Part shown: one piece after another, positions 48,257 through 60,517 of the stretch
How the letters are laid out: every line of letters starts with the position of its first letter
Numbering within the stretch: the first letter of the stretch is position 1
Assembly (NCBI RefSeq): GCF_011745365.1
Contig: NW_024468912.1
Coordinates: 3,162,001 to 3,226,000, forward strand
DNA from: Cryphonectria parasitica EP155
Lineage: Eukaryota; Ascomycota; Sordariomycetes; Diaporthales; Cryphonectriaceae
Length of the DNA: 64,000 nucleotides
Direction of reading: 5' to 3'
Position numbers and translations under genes: made by a program
Notes under the pieces: model-generated
Database searches by the model: none
What the model saw: the letters and a program-made list of their open reading frames with translations, nothing else
What the model was told of the DNA's origin: nothing

Positions 48257-50643
48257 TATGTGGATGTGGTAGGACCGATTTACAGGGGGGAATTTGGATG
48301 ATGTGTTGCTAAGGACGCACTGCGTTTTCTTGACGCAGGTCATCATCTCTATTCTTGGATGCGTGCCGTTCAGGCGCTGTAATTCGTCCAATGGGACCTC
48401 GCTCACTCGCCTTGTCGCTAAAGCGCCACGCTTCCCAAACCCTCGGGTTGCTCTTCCGGATCTGGGGGCTTGCAGCATGCAGCAGCTAGAGGCGTTGCTG
48501 TCTTGTGGGCGCCGATTTGAGAAGTGACACAGCCTCTCAGCGCAAGGGTTTATGTTCTTTTTTCTTCTTTCCTTTTCCCACCCCCTTACTAATACTATCT
48601 ATAAAAAAAATAAGCCAATCATTTGACTGGAAATATCAGAAGCAGAGAAGCCTCTTCCGAAGATCCGACCAATGCTTATCCTTTCCTCCCCCAAGAAACA
48701 GTCAGCTGGGTCTGTCGCTCTTGACGCATCGTATAGCCTGCAACAACTAATTAGTAGTTTCGCGTTGTGGCTAATGCGCGACGTCAGGGGGTTGTACCCA
48801 ACCTAATAAGCACCAGCGAACGAGAATCAGCAGCTCTGGCAGTCACCGGCACCCACCTTCCTTCTCCCAGGGCTCGATGACTCAATCTGTGGATATGACC
48901 TCTTTTTGTCTTCTTCTGTGCGTGAAGGTTGCACCGGCTTGACCGCAGGGACAAGCTCGGAGAAGTAGTCATGACAAGGACGAGGATGATGATTACCAGG
49001 CACGATACCGACCACGTGTGCATAGGGGGCGTGATAGGCTGTGCTCTGCACGTCTGACGGCGTGCAGTCCACGCTTGGCCATGCACGCATTCTTCACCGG
49101 TCAGGGTCCATACGCAAGGTTCTTGTGTTTTATTTCAACACCCGGCGAAAAGGACAAGCGCTTCTTGATCCCACTTATGACATGACGTCTTGCGCCCCCG
49201 GGCGGATTTGGCTCGGAGGTTGATTTAATGGGTGATGACAATGGAGTGACAGAGAAAGCCTCGCATCACTCCGTCAGAATGCACCGACCATAAAGCTCTT
49301 TGCTGATGGTCGTCATCACTATGCCCCTGGGAAGGACGAAAAGAACGAAGAAAAAGAAGTTGCCTGGTCAGTGACGCCTGTCGACCCCCCTCCTCTTCTC
49401 TCTGATTATCGCCATAAGACTGTTTCAGACCCAAGCGAGAGAGTGGCTGGAGACTGTAATTCGTGGAACAGGGAATCTTGTGATAAGTACACCTTGTCGT
49501 CATGACGATCCTTCAACATCTACACGCGCTCCTCCTTCTCAAAGCCTCGCTGTGGCCGATGCAATGATAGCAGTTGTCATCTCACTCCACCATTCTTCAG
49601 GGTTCTTGTGTCTTGAGTCATCAACAGGAGAGTGTCCCCTCTCCCAGCTAATCCGATTCACAGCTTTGAGGGAGCGGGAAGTCAAACATGAGTCGGTGGG
49701 GATCCAGCCGTAACCCAAACACTACTAAGGACACCAAAACGCCATGAACACTTGCTCACCACAACTCCCGAGAGGGATGTCCCTGCATGTGTTGCCTACA
49801 CTCCGCCGCCCCGAGGGCAGGGAGGGGGGCGGGCTGCAGCGGCTGCGACCGCGAGAGGAGTTGTCATGTACACACTATACATTTTGTTCTAGATGTGTTC
49901 TGTCGGCTGGCGATGATGATGTTCAGGGCTTGGCTGCATGCTCCCCTGGTTTAGTCAGTAACTGGGAGGGGGCCAGAAGGCCAGAGATCGTCCCGTCCCG
50001 CCGCCTCTGTGGCTCGCCTCTCACTCTTCATTCTCTTTTCGTGTGTGTTGCCTAGGCCGCCCGCCGCGCCTCCGGGAAGGACGAGCTCCGCGCGGGTGTA
50101 ACGCGGCCACGTTCAGCGAGGACGACTCGTGGCTGAGACCAGGATCTTCCAAGTGACATGGCCCCCCTCCCCCTTTTTCACTTTTCATTCTTTACGGCCA
50201 GCCTCAGTTTACACCAAGTACAAAGGACCTCAGCTGCACTTTGTCGCACGTACTGTAAATGGCAAGATAGAGCGAGACTCCCTATTTCTCTGCTGGACGA
50301 TAATAGGCACGGCTGTAATGTTTCCCGAGACATGCTCAATAGTTCTGTTTGAAAGGAGCAGACGTAAGAAGAAAGAAGCCTGAGCGCTCCGCACCCTAGC
50401 TGTTCGTGAGCACCCCAGCTTGAGCAGTTGAGTGGTGAGGAAGGTGCCTCTCAGTCAGTCTGCCATTGTGGCTGTCCAGTCTCATCTACTTGTGTGCTGT
50501 GCGTGACAGGTGCTACGGTTTGAGTACCCGCCAAGAACCGCCAATCCCCCTCCCCCCTTCCCCAGCTGGGCCCCCAACACGTGGCAGGGCTTCTAGAAGG
50601 GGCTGGCTAGCTAGTCGGCTTGCCACGAGGTCGCTTATCGTCT

Positions 50644-50644
<1 letters not shown>
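48253..50644. other. Second long gene-poor stretch, part 4
   Basis: No recognised gene. Open frames are short and without family motifs. The composition is mixed and lacks long runs, so this is the least repetitive part of the stretch and the best place to look for unannotated transcripts. Confidence 0.4.
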
Positions 50645-50675
<31 letters not shown>

Positions 50676-50706
50676 ACTACTGCTACTACTACTAGTACTG
50701 CTGCTG
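50645..50706. repeat. CTG/CTA triplet repeat
   Basis: About ten CTG units pass into mixed CTA/CTG/TAC units. The poly-Ala/Val frame on the minus strand over this run is a repeat artefact with no flanking gene support. Confidence 0.9.
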
Positions 50707-53700
50707 AGTGGCCAACCTCGCAGGGCAACCTCGCTATACGATGGGATGTAATGCGACGCAGATGCTGCAGAGTACCAAATTTATCGTGCATCTCATCTCC
50801 CTTTGGGGTTTTGGTGACGGGACCTTGCATAAACTGATCCCAGGCGACAGACCCCTGAAGACGACGAGGAGGGAAGACCAGGAAGAGAGGTACGTACCGT
50901 GGAGGGTACAGCAGCAACTGTAAAACTACCAAGTTTATTATGTATGGCTGCGGGCGGCTTGCTGTTGCTGGTGGTGCTACGTTTGAGCCCCCTGCGCCTC
51001 TGGAAATTGGGCTTTCTGCAGGAACCCCACTCCTTCCAGAACAATTCCAGGGCTGCAGGGGCGACCTACCCGACAGTGCGGAGTGGGTCGCTCCGCAGAA
51101 ATGAGGTGGACTGGGGTCCCACCGCGAGGGTCCTGATCTCATCTCGTCCGCCCCAGTGCTTGAGGTTAGGTGAGCTGTCCTTTTCGCCGTCCCTGGCTGC
51201 CTGACACGAGCGCTGTTAAGACATGGAAGAAATAAGCCACCCATTCACTCACTGGCGAGCGAAACGCCCCTCGACGGGATGGTACGATATTCTAGAAAGA
51301 CACCCAATAGCCCACACATAGCTGAGAAAGAAAGGGCAAGAGAGATCTATGCCGAGACACTACGGTCGTACCTCCACCAAGAGGAGACAGAAAAGAAGAA
51401 ACCAGAAGGAGAAGAGAATGGCGAGACTATTCTTAGAAAACCACGCTGTTGTGTACCATCACTAGCAGCCGCCAATGTCAGGTTCCGGAGGCTGACTGGG
51501 CTGACGACCCAGATGAACTAGACTGACATCATACGCAGTATGACAGCAGATCGCGTGAAGGCAACCCTCCTGTTCTCTCTTTCTCGCGCTTTTCAGAAGT
51601 GACGACAGGCAAATCAGGTGCCAGCAGTCCAGACCGAGGCAAGGGGATAGGGCCGAACCGACCAGGCTGAGGCTCACCTCTCTGTCGGCCGGTTTGTCTC
51701 AGCTATTATTTCGCCATGCAGAGACTTGCTCGCTGTACCAACGTACGTTGCAGGCAAGCAAGCCATCGTGTCTTACCTGGGAGACGTAGTAGTGTTCACC
51801 ATCCTACAGATCACATCATGACTGCTCAGTAACAGCAGATCCAACCCCAACCGACGAATTTGGTTGACTGACTGACTGACTGGTTGATTGCTTCCCTGGC
51901 TTGACCGCACACATATCATAATCGTCATCATCATCATAACATCATCATCGGGAAACCCGATCTCAGCGAGTGGTTATACGGCCCTATTAGCCTCGTGAAG
52001 ACTCCCGGAAGACGATCCCGTCCACATGGCGGCACCACCAAGAATCCACCCTCATCTTATATACCATACTACTGGACCTTCTACAAACTAGCAGTAGTTA
52101 CCATCTCAGTAGTATAAGGCTGGGAGAACACCGGATCGAACGTCAAGGGAACGTGGGGCCCCTTTCCCATGTGGGACGAGGTGTCAGAACCGTTGCGACG
52201 GTAGTATATGCGGTTCAGCGTACTGTGGTGTTGGGTGGCGGTTCCTTCGTTTTGGGGGGGGGGGGGAACAGGGGACGGGGGGCCGTGGCATGTTCGCATG
52301 GTCGCATGTACCTCTCGCTCCTGGGCTAGACCCACAGGTACTTGCCCTCCCAGAACGAGGTACAAGCGGAGCCCACGGACGGTACTTCCACCGCAGAACC
52401 ACATGGAGAACCTGGAGTGCAGGCTGGGACTAAAACACGCCATCCTGAAAGGGAAGCTGTTCCTGCATTAGCACGTCCGCCCTCTGCCTTCTGCCCTCCT
52501 CCTCCCCTGCACCCTGATCTTGACCTGGAACCTGGCATCTTTCTTGTCATCCCCCATGAACACAATACAGACATACACACACAAACATGCACATACGTAC
52601 ACATGCATCATCGGCATCATCAAACTTTCCTTGGATCTGGGTTCCTCTCAATGCATACTGTGCCAAACCTGACCTCATCGATTTGGCCAGGGCCCTGTTC
52701 AGCCTGTCCTAATCGCTACGTGCTCCACTATCTTCTCTCTTATGTTTGTCTTCGTCTCGTTCCCACCACGGGGCAATGTCTTGCTTTGCCTCTATACCCC
52801 CGTAGTGTTCGCCCACCCGGTCGGTAAAGACACAAAGAGGCATCGTCGAACTTTTGAAACAGGAGAAAACTATGCACAAATGGGATCCGAGTAGGCCCGC
52901 CCGCCTGGCGTAGCCCTCTTGCTATCGGTAGCAGACAAGACCGAGGATGGGGAATTCCATTGGTTAGCCTTTCGCTTAACACACTTTTTTTTCCCCGAAC
53001 GCCAATGACATCCTCTCGGAATCACTTCCTGTTGATCGGGCCCCAGGGCAGACTGCATGATCTAGCCAACCGGTGTGCGTACCCACCATTGTGACTGACT
53101 GGTCCCCGCCGGCCTCGCGGCCTCTTAAGAAAGAGAGGTGGAGAGAGAGAGAGAGAGAGGCCTCTCATCCCCCCTTCAACGCATCCACCACGAGCAGCAG
53201 CGGACCGTCACATGTTTTTCTAGGCTTCTCTCGTGTCCCCTTCCACATCCGACTTCCGAAGCGCCTGTCACCGGAGGATAACCTCGCTGTAGGCGATGCC
53301 TCACAGTGCAATCAACACGCATTACCTTGGATACTACCGTATTCATGGGGATCCACATGCTTCTGGAAGGTCGGTATCTACGGTCCACTGCGGAGCCTAC
53401 CAAAAGGGCGATTCACGAATGAAACTCCTCAGTCCCTGTCGAGACTTATGGATTTGACCGACTCTTCCAAATCATTGTTGTCTAAACATGGACAATGAGA
53501 GTTTCAGAGACTATGCGGACCCATCAAGAACCCTCGATTCATGTGAGCTCTGGCGCATCAATAGAGTCAAGGCAGGACCCATCGACCGAGAGAATCACTG
53601 CTTGGGTTGCACGGGGCGGTGGACGCTCGGTGCTTGCACCTCAAGGTAGCAGTACGGGACGTGAATCCTTCAGGAACTACTGGGGACCCTGAAAAGCGTC

Positions 53701-55202
53701 AACATGGCACCACCAGGCTCGCGATGTTCCGAGCGAGAGAGACCAAAAGGTGCTGGAAACCCAGAGGCCAACAATTGATACCGGCAGCCCGGGTCTGGGA
53801 GCCTTGTCGGCATGGCAACACGGGGCAGCACAGCTTCCGTGCCACAGGCATACTTATCATCGCTTGAGAAATTTGACAGCCGTCAGATTAGCCATTCGGT
53901 GAGAACGAAGAAGCGGTGGGGCCGCAACGTTCATCAAGTCCCCATCATAACCCAGTGTCGTGGGTTCTGGTTTTTGCCCTGGCCTGCCTTTTTGGGGTGA
54001 ATTAAGAAACTTCGTTCTGAAAACGTGCGCATTTGCCACAAAAAGGAGCCTCCCCAAGGGACATTATGAACGCTTTGCAAGCAGGAGAAACCCGTGATCT
54101 GCATCTTCATATGAAGACATTCACACGGGGCGAAATGGGGACCCGCCGGCCATGCGACGGCTATGTGTGCTAGTGGAGCAAGTCCTAGGCTCTTAGTCAA
54201 CGGAGCAACGGCAGTCCCGATCATACTCAACGGCGGGACGCTCGTAGTAAAGAAGGACACGCATAATTTCTGCTTTGGGCGACGATGTGTCGAGGCACGT
54301 CCTGAGGTCTCCCCCCGCTTGTCGTGTACGGGTGTCGGTATCGCATATGCAGGGCCTGGACATGATCCGATTTGAAGCCGCGTCTATCTTCCCAAGGAAA
54401 CCCATCGCTCTGGCCGCAGGACCCCTTTGCTGCACTGTACTCATCATCTAACAACTGCGGTAACCTCTCCCCCTCCTAGGCACTCAATCCTGAGCCGCGC
54501 GGCAGGGCGGAGCATCACCCAATGAGTAGGTATCAGAGCAGCCTCCAATCGACCTGAGCCGGTCAGCTGTGATTAATCTCCGAGCATGGGAGCTCGTCCA
54601 ACAAGGTCCAGCAGACCTCAGCGGGCCGGAAGGAAGCCGCGCTGTCACAAGTCGCATAAAATTTGACCCTTCCCCCCCCCCCCCCCCCGTGGCCCTGTGC
54701 ACTACCGGGGAACTTTCCCGCACTACGGTTCATGCAGATCCACTTGCCGCCATGGATGCGGTTCATCTTTTCTCGAATGCTGCTGCTAATTTCAGAAGAT
54801 GAAGAAGCAGAAGCATGCTATGGGGTCCTCTGACCCGGTTTACTGTCCTCAATGGGTGCCTGATCGTCTGTCTCTCCACATACCTATTGCTGGAGGTTTC
54901 ATAGCGATGGGTGTTGACTCTTGGTGCATAGTAGTATGTAGTAGACCTCCAGCTCAGCTCAGCAAGACTCCCTGTATTAATTGGGCTGCTTTAAAGCGGA
55001 AGTGCTGTCAACGATTCACTGTTGCAATGCAATGCAATGCACATTTGCACGTGGTTCGCGTTACACTGCATCGTTTGGAAACACGTTTTGTACTGTACAT
55101 ACTACTATGTCACATGAGTAATGCAGGTCGAGCACTTCATTTGACACCAACAAGGTTTTTCCCGATCAATTTCTTTTCAATTAAAGTTCCTTTGCTCTCT
55201 GT

Positions 55203-55204
<2 letters not shown>
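50707..55204. other. Second long gene-poor stretch, part 5
   Basis: No recognised gene. Features seen are CTGA repeats at 51865-51885, ATC triplets at 51917-51950, a G14 run at 52253-52266, a GA run near 53140-53158, a C17 run at 54672-54688, and TAC-rich motifs at 54926-54945 and 55086-55105. Confidence 0.5.

Positions 55205-55268
<64 letters not shown>
55205..55268. repeat. Compound (CA)14(CT)18 microsatellite
   Basis: Fourteen CA units are followed without a break by eighteen CT units. Confidence 0.95.
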
Positions 55269-55271
<3 letters not shown>

Positions 55272-56276
55272 CCTTTGTACCCACATACTGTAAATTCTGG
55301 CACTTGAACAGTCCGGCTCCTTATCCGCGGCCGTACTTGGGATCCCTGTTCAAGTTTGTTGTTTGATGCTGGAACAAACCGACTGCGACTTTTCGACACA
55401 CCCCGTGAGGTGAGGTCTGCGACAATGTGAGTCACGTCTTGGTGAGAAAGTTGTCATGGGAGGGAGGGCTCAGACCGGCCTTGACTTCCAAGATGAGATC
55501 TCGTCGCATTCTGTCATGTTTTACCTTTCCCCCCCCCTTCCTTCCATCCTTTCGTTCTTTTTCTGTGGGTCCTGACTCTAAAGAGTTTACACTCCAATAC
55601 TTTATGCACAACTATCTGTTTGTCTGTTTAGCAGCCTACTCAGTACTCAAGTCAATTGGTGTGGATTACTGCGCTGGAAGAGAGAACCCCTACCCTTGCC
55701 TACGCCCGCCCCTCCATCACCCCTACCACCTCCCAAAACTCATTTGGTCTTTTTGAGTTTCTTGTAACAGCAGAGCATCCACGCCACGAGTAGCACGACC
55801 CCTGAAGATTCAATGCGAATGCGACTCTTACACAAAATCCTCATCCCATCTCATCTATACGATCAAGGAAGAACTTTTTCACATTTTGTCAACCTCAGAG
55901 TCTAGACCTTTACAGCCGACAAGGTAAAACCCGAGCCGTCGTGCGGCTGAGAGATTCTCCTGTGGCCAAGGGAAAGGGGAAATCTTTTGGGGGGGGGGGG
56001 GCAAAATAACAACAACCTGCGATTCATACAGATGCACGCACCCACACACACATATACAAAAGTGTTATATCCGTATATCTTCTAACGAGGATCTCGACCG
56101 TGATAGTTTGGGGATCGGCTTCAGCGTGCTGTGCTGCTTCCGTGTCGGCCGAGTCAGTCAAGGGTGTATGTGAAAATACAGGGCCCTGCCATAGACACCG
56201 AAAGAAGAGGGTTCGTCTCCTCTTTTAGCCTGCCAAGCTTGATGCAACCTCACAGCCTAGACTAGAGAGCACGGTG

Positions 56277-56329
<53 letters not shown>

Positions 56330-57540
56330 GTGCGTAGCGAGTCATCAGTTGATCAAGGCAAGACCGGCTGTGAGTCCGTGTCCGCGGGGCCCAACACAAC
56401 AGAGCTAGTTGTTCGTAATTGTTTCTTGGCGATCAAGTTGAGTTGTTGAACATCTGCACGATACCAAAATTACGCTATACTAGACTAGGTGATATCAGAA
56501 TCCCGGGGATCCTTTTTCTCTCTTCTTTCTCCTTTTTTCTTATCCTTTTTTCTCTTTCTTCTTACTTGGGCCCGATCAGCTAGCCACAATGACATCACAG
56601 TTACTTTGACCAGTTGGGACACTCCCTCTCGGTACCAACCAATTTGATCTGTCAGTTAGTGTTGAACAGAGTTTTAACAAGCGGCGGAACAACATCCGAC
56701 ATGTCAGGAGAGTTTCATGACATCAGGGAAATTGGTTTTCTTTCCTTCTTTTTTCTTCTCATAACATGTCAGAAAAGAGACTTTAACCAAGCAATTCGAA
56801 TTAGGAAAGTGGGCAATCAAGATCTTTGAGTCAGTCAAGGGTGCGTGAATAGGTGCTTGATTAATAGAGGGGAGTTGAGTTGCGAGACGCCATGTGGTAA
56901 GTCAGTACGTACGTAGTGTGGGTTGAGGCTCAACCGCTCTTTGTCTCTCGTCCAGGATGTGGCTCTCCGGTAGTGTGTGTGTGTCCAGAACAGACTAGAG
57001 CTGGACCTGTGCCGTACCAATGTGGGGGGAGCCCCTTCTCCCTCACTTACTGTGGTAGCGGTGCTTTCCCAAGCGGCCAGGCCGGCCAGCCAGCCACAGC
57101 AACATGTACCCCACTATGGTTCAGCGGGGAAAGCAACTTGTGGCGCCTGCCGAGCTGTCCTGTCGGTGACGACTGACAACCCAGGAAAACGACTACAGCT
57201 GCTTCAAGCTTACCGCACCAACGTGCCCCCCCCCAACGAACCAAGCTTTCATTCTCGACGCCGACGACGCTCACCCTCTATCCGCGACCGGAGAAAGGCT
57301 GAGAGCCCGTCTGCAGCATCACGAACCGAAGCGATCCATCTAACCACTCTTCTACGACGACCAACACAGCAAGACAACGGAATCCCCTCGAACCCCCTAA
57401 CCAGCCCCTCCTTCCATTCCTCGCCCCTTTCGGCTTGGGACGCCATACGCGCGAACCCGTCCTTCGCTTCCACCCCCCACCCTCCTTCCTTTTTTCTTAA
57501 GAAGAAAAGAAAAGAAAAACACAGGAAACGTTCCGTCACC
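55269..57540 (+). other. Upstream region of ARPC5
   Basis: No separate gene recognised. It contains a G13 run at 55989-56001 and the (TC)23 run listed separately. From 56977 to 57540 one frame stays open in phase with ARPC5. Pyrimidine-rich runs at 56515-56570 and about 57410-57490 fit a promoter and leader for ARPC5. Confidence 0.45.
56279..56324. repeat. (TC)23 microsatellite
   Basis: Twenty-three uninterrupted TC units lie about 1.2 kb upstream of the ARPC5 start. Confidence 0.95.
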
Positions 57541-58692
57541 ATGTCCGTCATCCGCGAAGTCACGGCGGCCTCCATGACCGACGCCTGGCGCACGATCGAC
57601 ATCGACGCGCTGCAGGAGGACTCGTCTGTCAACTTCGACACGTCGACGCTGCACCCGCCGCTACCGGAGGTCGGCGAGGCCGAGGTCCGCGCGCTCGCAG
57701 GGCAGGTCAGGCAGCTGCTGCGCGGGGGCGATGCCGAGGGCGCGCTGAGGGGCTGTCTGGAGATGCCTGTGTACAACGGGCCGGATCTCGCAAAGGTATG
57801 TCCTTGTTTACATGGTCATGGTCATTAAAAAAATTGTGGTGGTTGGTGGTGGTCAACACATTGGGTGTTGGTGGGAATTTTGGTGGGAAAGGGGAGGGGG
57901 GGGGGGAGCCGGTGTGGCGGAGATGCCGATGAAACGAGAGAAGTAGAAGACGAAGAAGAGGTGGTCTGTGGTGGTGGTAGTGGAGGAGGAGGCGGGGGGG
58001 GGGGGGGTTTGAGAGGGACCGTGCTCCCTCAGGCGAGTGCCGAGAGCGGGTGTGGGAGGAGAGATACCCAATATGGGAGATGGGATGGGCATAGAGAGAG
58101 AGAGAGGGAGAGGGAGAAGGAAGGAGAGGAAGGAAGGAGAGGAAAGAAGGAGAGGAAGGAAGGGAGAGAGGTAGAGAGGAGGGGGAAAGCGTGCGTCTGT
58201 GTTTGTTTGTTGGTCTGAAGCGGACGCTGACTCTTTGCGGTGGGCACACAACAGGACGCACATCTGCAGACCGTCGTTGAGGTCCTGCAGTCCATCAAGG
58301 CGAGTGAGATGACGCCCATGCTCCAGACCATCTACGCCTCCGAGGGCGGCAGCGAGCTGCTCGACGTCCTCATGAAGTACTTGTAGGTTTGACCCCCTCT
58401 CCCCCTCTCTTGTTCGATATCACTGTGACAGCGCGCCGTTCAGCAAAAGCTGATGATATGTTGCAGGTACAAGGGCATGGCGTCGACGTCCGCGGCTGGC
58501 GCTGCCCCTCGCACACCGAACAGGGTCACGCCACAGGCCACGGGCTTCAGCCAGATGGGGGGCCGTCCTGGCGCGGCGAATGAGTCGGCCGGTGCTGGCA
58601 TGAGCGTGCTGTTGAGCTGGCATGAGAAGGTGGTCGATGTCGCCGGGCTGGGCTGCATAGGACGGGTGATGACAGACTGGCGGAAGGTGTAA
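57541..58692 (+). CDS. Arp2/3 complex subunit 5 (p16-Arc)
   Basis: Inferred exons are 57541-57795, 58255-58382 and 58467-58692, giving 202 residues. The start sits in a strong context (TCACCATGTC) and opens MSVIREVTAASMTDAWRTID, followed by DALQEDSSVNFDT, the ARPC5 N-terminal signature. Exon 2 gives DAHLQTVVEVLQSIKASEM and ELLDVLMKYLYKGMA across the second splice. The C-terminus, LLSWHEKVVDVAGLGCIGRV and MTDWRKV, is highly characteristic. ARPC5 (Arc15 in yeast) bridges ARPC1 and ARPC4 in the Arp2/3 actin nucleator, acting at cortical and endocytic actin patches. Intron 1 is long for this genome (459 bases) and carries G11, G14 and purine-rich repeats. A polyadenylation-like AATAAA lies at 58808. 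It is convergent with NDUFAF5. Confidence 0.95.
57894..58195. repeat. G-runs and purine-rich low complexity in ARPC5 intron 1
   Basis: Two G runs (57896-57906 and 57994-58007) and a GA-rich block at 58090-58190 fill most of the first intron. They account for its unusual length. Confidence 0.85.
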
Positions 58693-59387
58693 GGCGAGGA
58701 GGGGGCAATGATGATGATAGTAGGTGATCTTCGTCACCTGACGGCGATGAGAAGCGCCGGGATCGAGCCGCTTTGCTTGCTTGCAGTTCCTGATGCCATA
58801 TTGTTCAAATAAAATTTTCCATATTCACTAAGCGCACAGCAGTCATGCTGTTGCTTGTCTACTACTCCAACTTCTACGTGCAGTGAGATATATACACAGG
58901 AGCCTCTCAAATAGCCAGATCACCTGTAGAACCCGAAACGTACTGTGCTTGAGTTGGTCTTCCATAAACTTGGGACGATTAAACCTGCGCCCAACATTAC
59001 GTTGCTCATCGCGTTCGTGCACAACCTCTTCTCAGGATGAACTAGATGACTCGGGCCTGGAATGCAATCTGCCTACTCTTTCATTCAAGTCGATCAAGAT
59101 GCAGATGGCGGTGATTTCGTCCATGAGCTGCTATGCACGGCCGCAAGTGATGAGTGTCTACCCAGTGCTCGCTTCGCAGAGACGTGCTATGCCAACAAGA
59201 TGGCAATGCTCTGACTCTACTGAGAGTGGCGTGCTTTCTCTTGCGCACACTATCATGTATCTCGCCTAGGTCTCGAGCCGTGCGTGTGTTGTACATTCCG
59301 ACCTATGCCCAAACTCAGTATCCCAATATGGAACATGCGTTATCACACTGGTGTTCAAGCGGCCGCCTGAAAGCCACACAGACCTCT
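58693..59387. other. Convergent intergenic region ARPC5/NDUFAF5
   Basis: No gene recognised. AATAAA at 58808-58813, 116 bases past the ARPC5 stop, is a plausible polyadenylation signal. The rest should hold the 3' untranslated regions of both converging genes. Confidence 0.5.
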
Positions 59388-60517
59388 CTATTTATTCTCA
59401 AGGATATCCTTGAGGTTGATCTCGCCGCTGCCGCGTGCCAGAGGCGTGGGCTGGTCTGGAGAGTCGTGCCAACCGATCATGTAGATGATGCGAAAGGTGG
59501 CCGGGATGGTGCCGTCTGGGTTGCCGTGGAGCTCGCGGTAGATGGCCTCGTTGGCAAGCAGGACGTCACGGGGGATGGGGCCCATCTCTCTGCCGAGAAC
59601 GGCGTTGCTCTCGCCCATGAGCTGCAGGTCCTTCATCAGCTCAAAGGTATTGGGGTAGTCAACGATGATGTCGTCGACGTCGACGGTCAGCATCTTGAAG
59701 CCGGCCTTTTGCAGCAGGCCGCCGCAGTCCCGCACGTCAGCAAGGGGTGAGACGCGGGGTGAAATACCGCCCCTGCGCTCCTGTTCGGCGAGCTGCAGCG
59801 AGGTGCGCAGCTCGAACAGTGTATCCCCACCCAGCATGGCGCCCATGAAGGGACAGTCCGGCCTCAATATGTTGTTGATTTGTGCCAGCATGCCGGGGAG
59901 GTCATTGACCCAGTGAAGACTGAGACTGCTCAGGACCAGGTCGAACGAGCCCGCCTCGAAGGGGAGGGACTCCTCGTCGTCCAGCACGTGTCGCGTGATG
60001 GAGAGGGTGTCGTTGAAGGGCTGACCAGCGTCGCGGTACAGCTGGGCGTGCGAGGCGTCGGCGGCGACGAGCTCGGTGATGCGGGTCGACAGGGGCGGCG
60101 AGATAGGCCTCGCCGGGTCCGGATCTGGGTTTTCACGTACGAGGGCGCGGGCGATGTTGCAGGTGTTGGCGCCGAGGTCAAGGACGCGGGGAAAATGGCG
60201 TTTGATGTCCTGCAAAGAGAGGAAATGAATTGGTTAGCTGTTGGACAAGACAGCGTCACTGAGGGGGAGAGCTTGTGGTGCGTCGTTACCAGGAGACGCT
60301 CGCAGAGCCGGACAGCTACCTCATCCTTGAGGTAGTCGGCCTGCCTGCTGCCCTCGACATCGGAGGCTGCCCTCTCCTTCTGCAGCCATTTGGTGCGGCG
60401 GTTGAAGACCTCGAAGACAGGGCCCCCAGAGGCCTGGAAGGCGTATGCGCGGCGGCAGGTTGCAGTCGCAGCCCGAGTAAGTCGAGGGGCGCGCGCTCGT
60501 AGTAAGGTCGTGTTCAT
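59388..60517 (-). CDS. NDUFAF5-type complex I assembly methyltransferase
   Basis: Inferred exons are 60517-60290 and 60209-59388, with an 80-base GT-AG intron, giving 349 residues. The N-terminus MNTTLLRARAPRLTRAATAT is Arg-rich with no acidic residues, a likely mitochondrial presequence. VFEVFNRRTKWLQKERAA is the conserved entry of the family. The SAM-binding motif VLDLGANTCNIARAL begins at about residue 85. LVLSSLSLHWVNDLPGMLAQ and GAMLGGDTLFELRTSLQLAE are typical of NDUFAF5, as is TFRIIYMIGWHDSPDQPTP near the end. The human protein is needed for early assembly of respiratory complex I, hydroxylating an arginine of NDUFS7 in the matrix. The same role here is inferred from family. The gene is divergent from AP-2 alpha. 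Confidence 0.94.

Noticed and set aside
50513..51244. 243-codon minus-strand frame
   Set aside because: Contains a poly-Ala/Val block created by the CTG repeat. The rest has no family resemblance.
56977..57540. N-terminal extension of ARPC5 as annotated coding sequence
   Set aside because: The family start is MSVIREVTAASM with a strong Kozak context. The upstream part is basic low complexity typical of a leader.
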